Below are positions 13,093-13,486 of a stretch of DNA of 13,486 nt, in pieces. This stretch comes from DASQFI01 sp050264575 (GTDB taxonomy: Bacteria > Acidobacteriota > Vicinamibacteria > Vicinamibacterales > SCN-69-37): positions 1 through 13,486 of the forward strand of contig JBLNGH010000386.1 of assembly GCA_050264575.1 (NCBI GenBank), read 5' to 3'. The translations under genes were made by a program, and so were the position numbers. Position 1 is the stretch's first letter, and each line of letters starts with the position of its first letter. The notes under the pieces were generated by a model. It worked only from the letters and a program-made list of their open reading frames with translations, had not been told where the DNA came from and ran no database searches.

Positions 13093-13486
13093 TCACAAAT
13101 AGCTGAGCAATTTCGAGCGGCTATGAGCCTTCACGCCGGCAAACCAGCGGCACGGAAAATACAGCAGCACGACATCGACGATGAACACGAGATACAGGAG
13201 CGTCAGACTCCAGTGTTGTGGCGGCGGCATGCCCACATACGGCGCCGTCGCATAGGGACCGGAATTGGTGCTTCCCGTCCGGATCAGATTGACGAGCAAC
13301 GCGCTCAGGTGAATCGCCGGAATGTGAAGCAGGTAATAGAACATCGGCACACGGCCGAACGTCGCGAACACGGTCGCAACCCATCCTCGGGCCCGTTCGA
13401 GAAGCGGCAGCACCGCGATCGACGGCCCGAGCGTCATCATCAGAAACAACTGGCTCGCCGGGTACTTCGGCTGATTCAACACGCGC
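13093..13486 (-). CDS. C-terminal part of a DUF1624/acyltransferase-like membrane protein (partial)
   Basis: About 131 residues are inside the window; the frame is open to the right edge, so the start is missing. At least three hydrophobic segments are visible: LFLMMTLGPSIAVLPLL, FGRVPMFYYLLHIPAIHLSA and LTLLYLVFIVDVVLLYFP. The order NQPKYPASQLFLMMTLGP, FGRVPMFYYLLHIP, CRWFAGVKAHS matches the end of DUF1624 proteins, relatives of heparan-alpha-glucosaminide N-acetyltransferase. These are multi-pass membrane proteins that may move acyl groups across the membrane. It points the same way as the PadR-permease pair, but the intervening region with the PadR operator separates them. Confidence 0.8.
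   Translation of the reverse strand, partial: RVLNQPKYPASQLFLMMTLGPSIAVLPLLERARGWVATVFATFGRVPMFYYLLHIPAIHLSALLVNLIRTGSTNSGPYATAPYVGMPPPQHWSLTLLYLVFIVDVVLLYFPCRWFAGVKAHSRSKLLSYL

Overview
The window looks like the chromosome of a high-GC acidobacterium, most probably of the Vicinamibacteria type. This is inference from gene content and style: a PadR regulator coupled to a long MacB/FtsX-type permease with an N-terminal extension and no ATPase beside it (the acidobacterial 'ADOP' arrangement), many small secreted proteins of acidobacterial type, and intergenic palindromes built from short repeated words. No rRNA, tRNA, CRISPR array, integrase or transposase was found.

Left part (1-3900). A secreted alkaline-phosphatase-superfamily enzyme (minus) has its C-terminal metal-binding segment moved to the N terminus, an apparent circular permutation. 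It is divergent from a secreted YceI-like protein (plus). A DUF5655-like protein with an N-terminal zinc-ribbon-like motif follows, convergent with a small secreted protein (minus). Long imperfect palindromes occupy the gaps between these genes.

Centre (4100-6950). A compact minus-strand operon encodes an OmpR-type response regulator, a membrane histidine kinase, a PEGA-domain protein and a STAS-domain protein with 7-9 bases between genes. A direct repeat TTAAK-N5-TTAAT lies just upstream of the regulator gene. The same repeat lies at promoter position in front of the small secreted protein gene, so that gene is a likely target.

Decayed zone (6950-8930). Two paralogous small secreted proteins (one plus, one minus) flank a scar. 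In the scar, a frameshifted, truncated gene for a histidine-rich secreted protein is joined to the frameshifted 3' half of an outer-membrane efflux protein gene (TolC/NodT type). The efflux homology ends exactly at another word palindrome. Together with the heavy-metal-style two-component system next door, this suggests remains of a deleted efflux operon.

Right part (8930-13486). A 466-base gap holds a long near-perfect inverted repeat, followed by a secreted NlpC/P60 peptidase (plus). Convergent to it is the PadR-ADOP permease pair (minus), with a palindromic operator candidate at its promoter. The window ends in the 3' part of a membrane protein resembling DUF1624/acyltransferase-3-like proteins.
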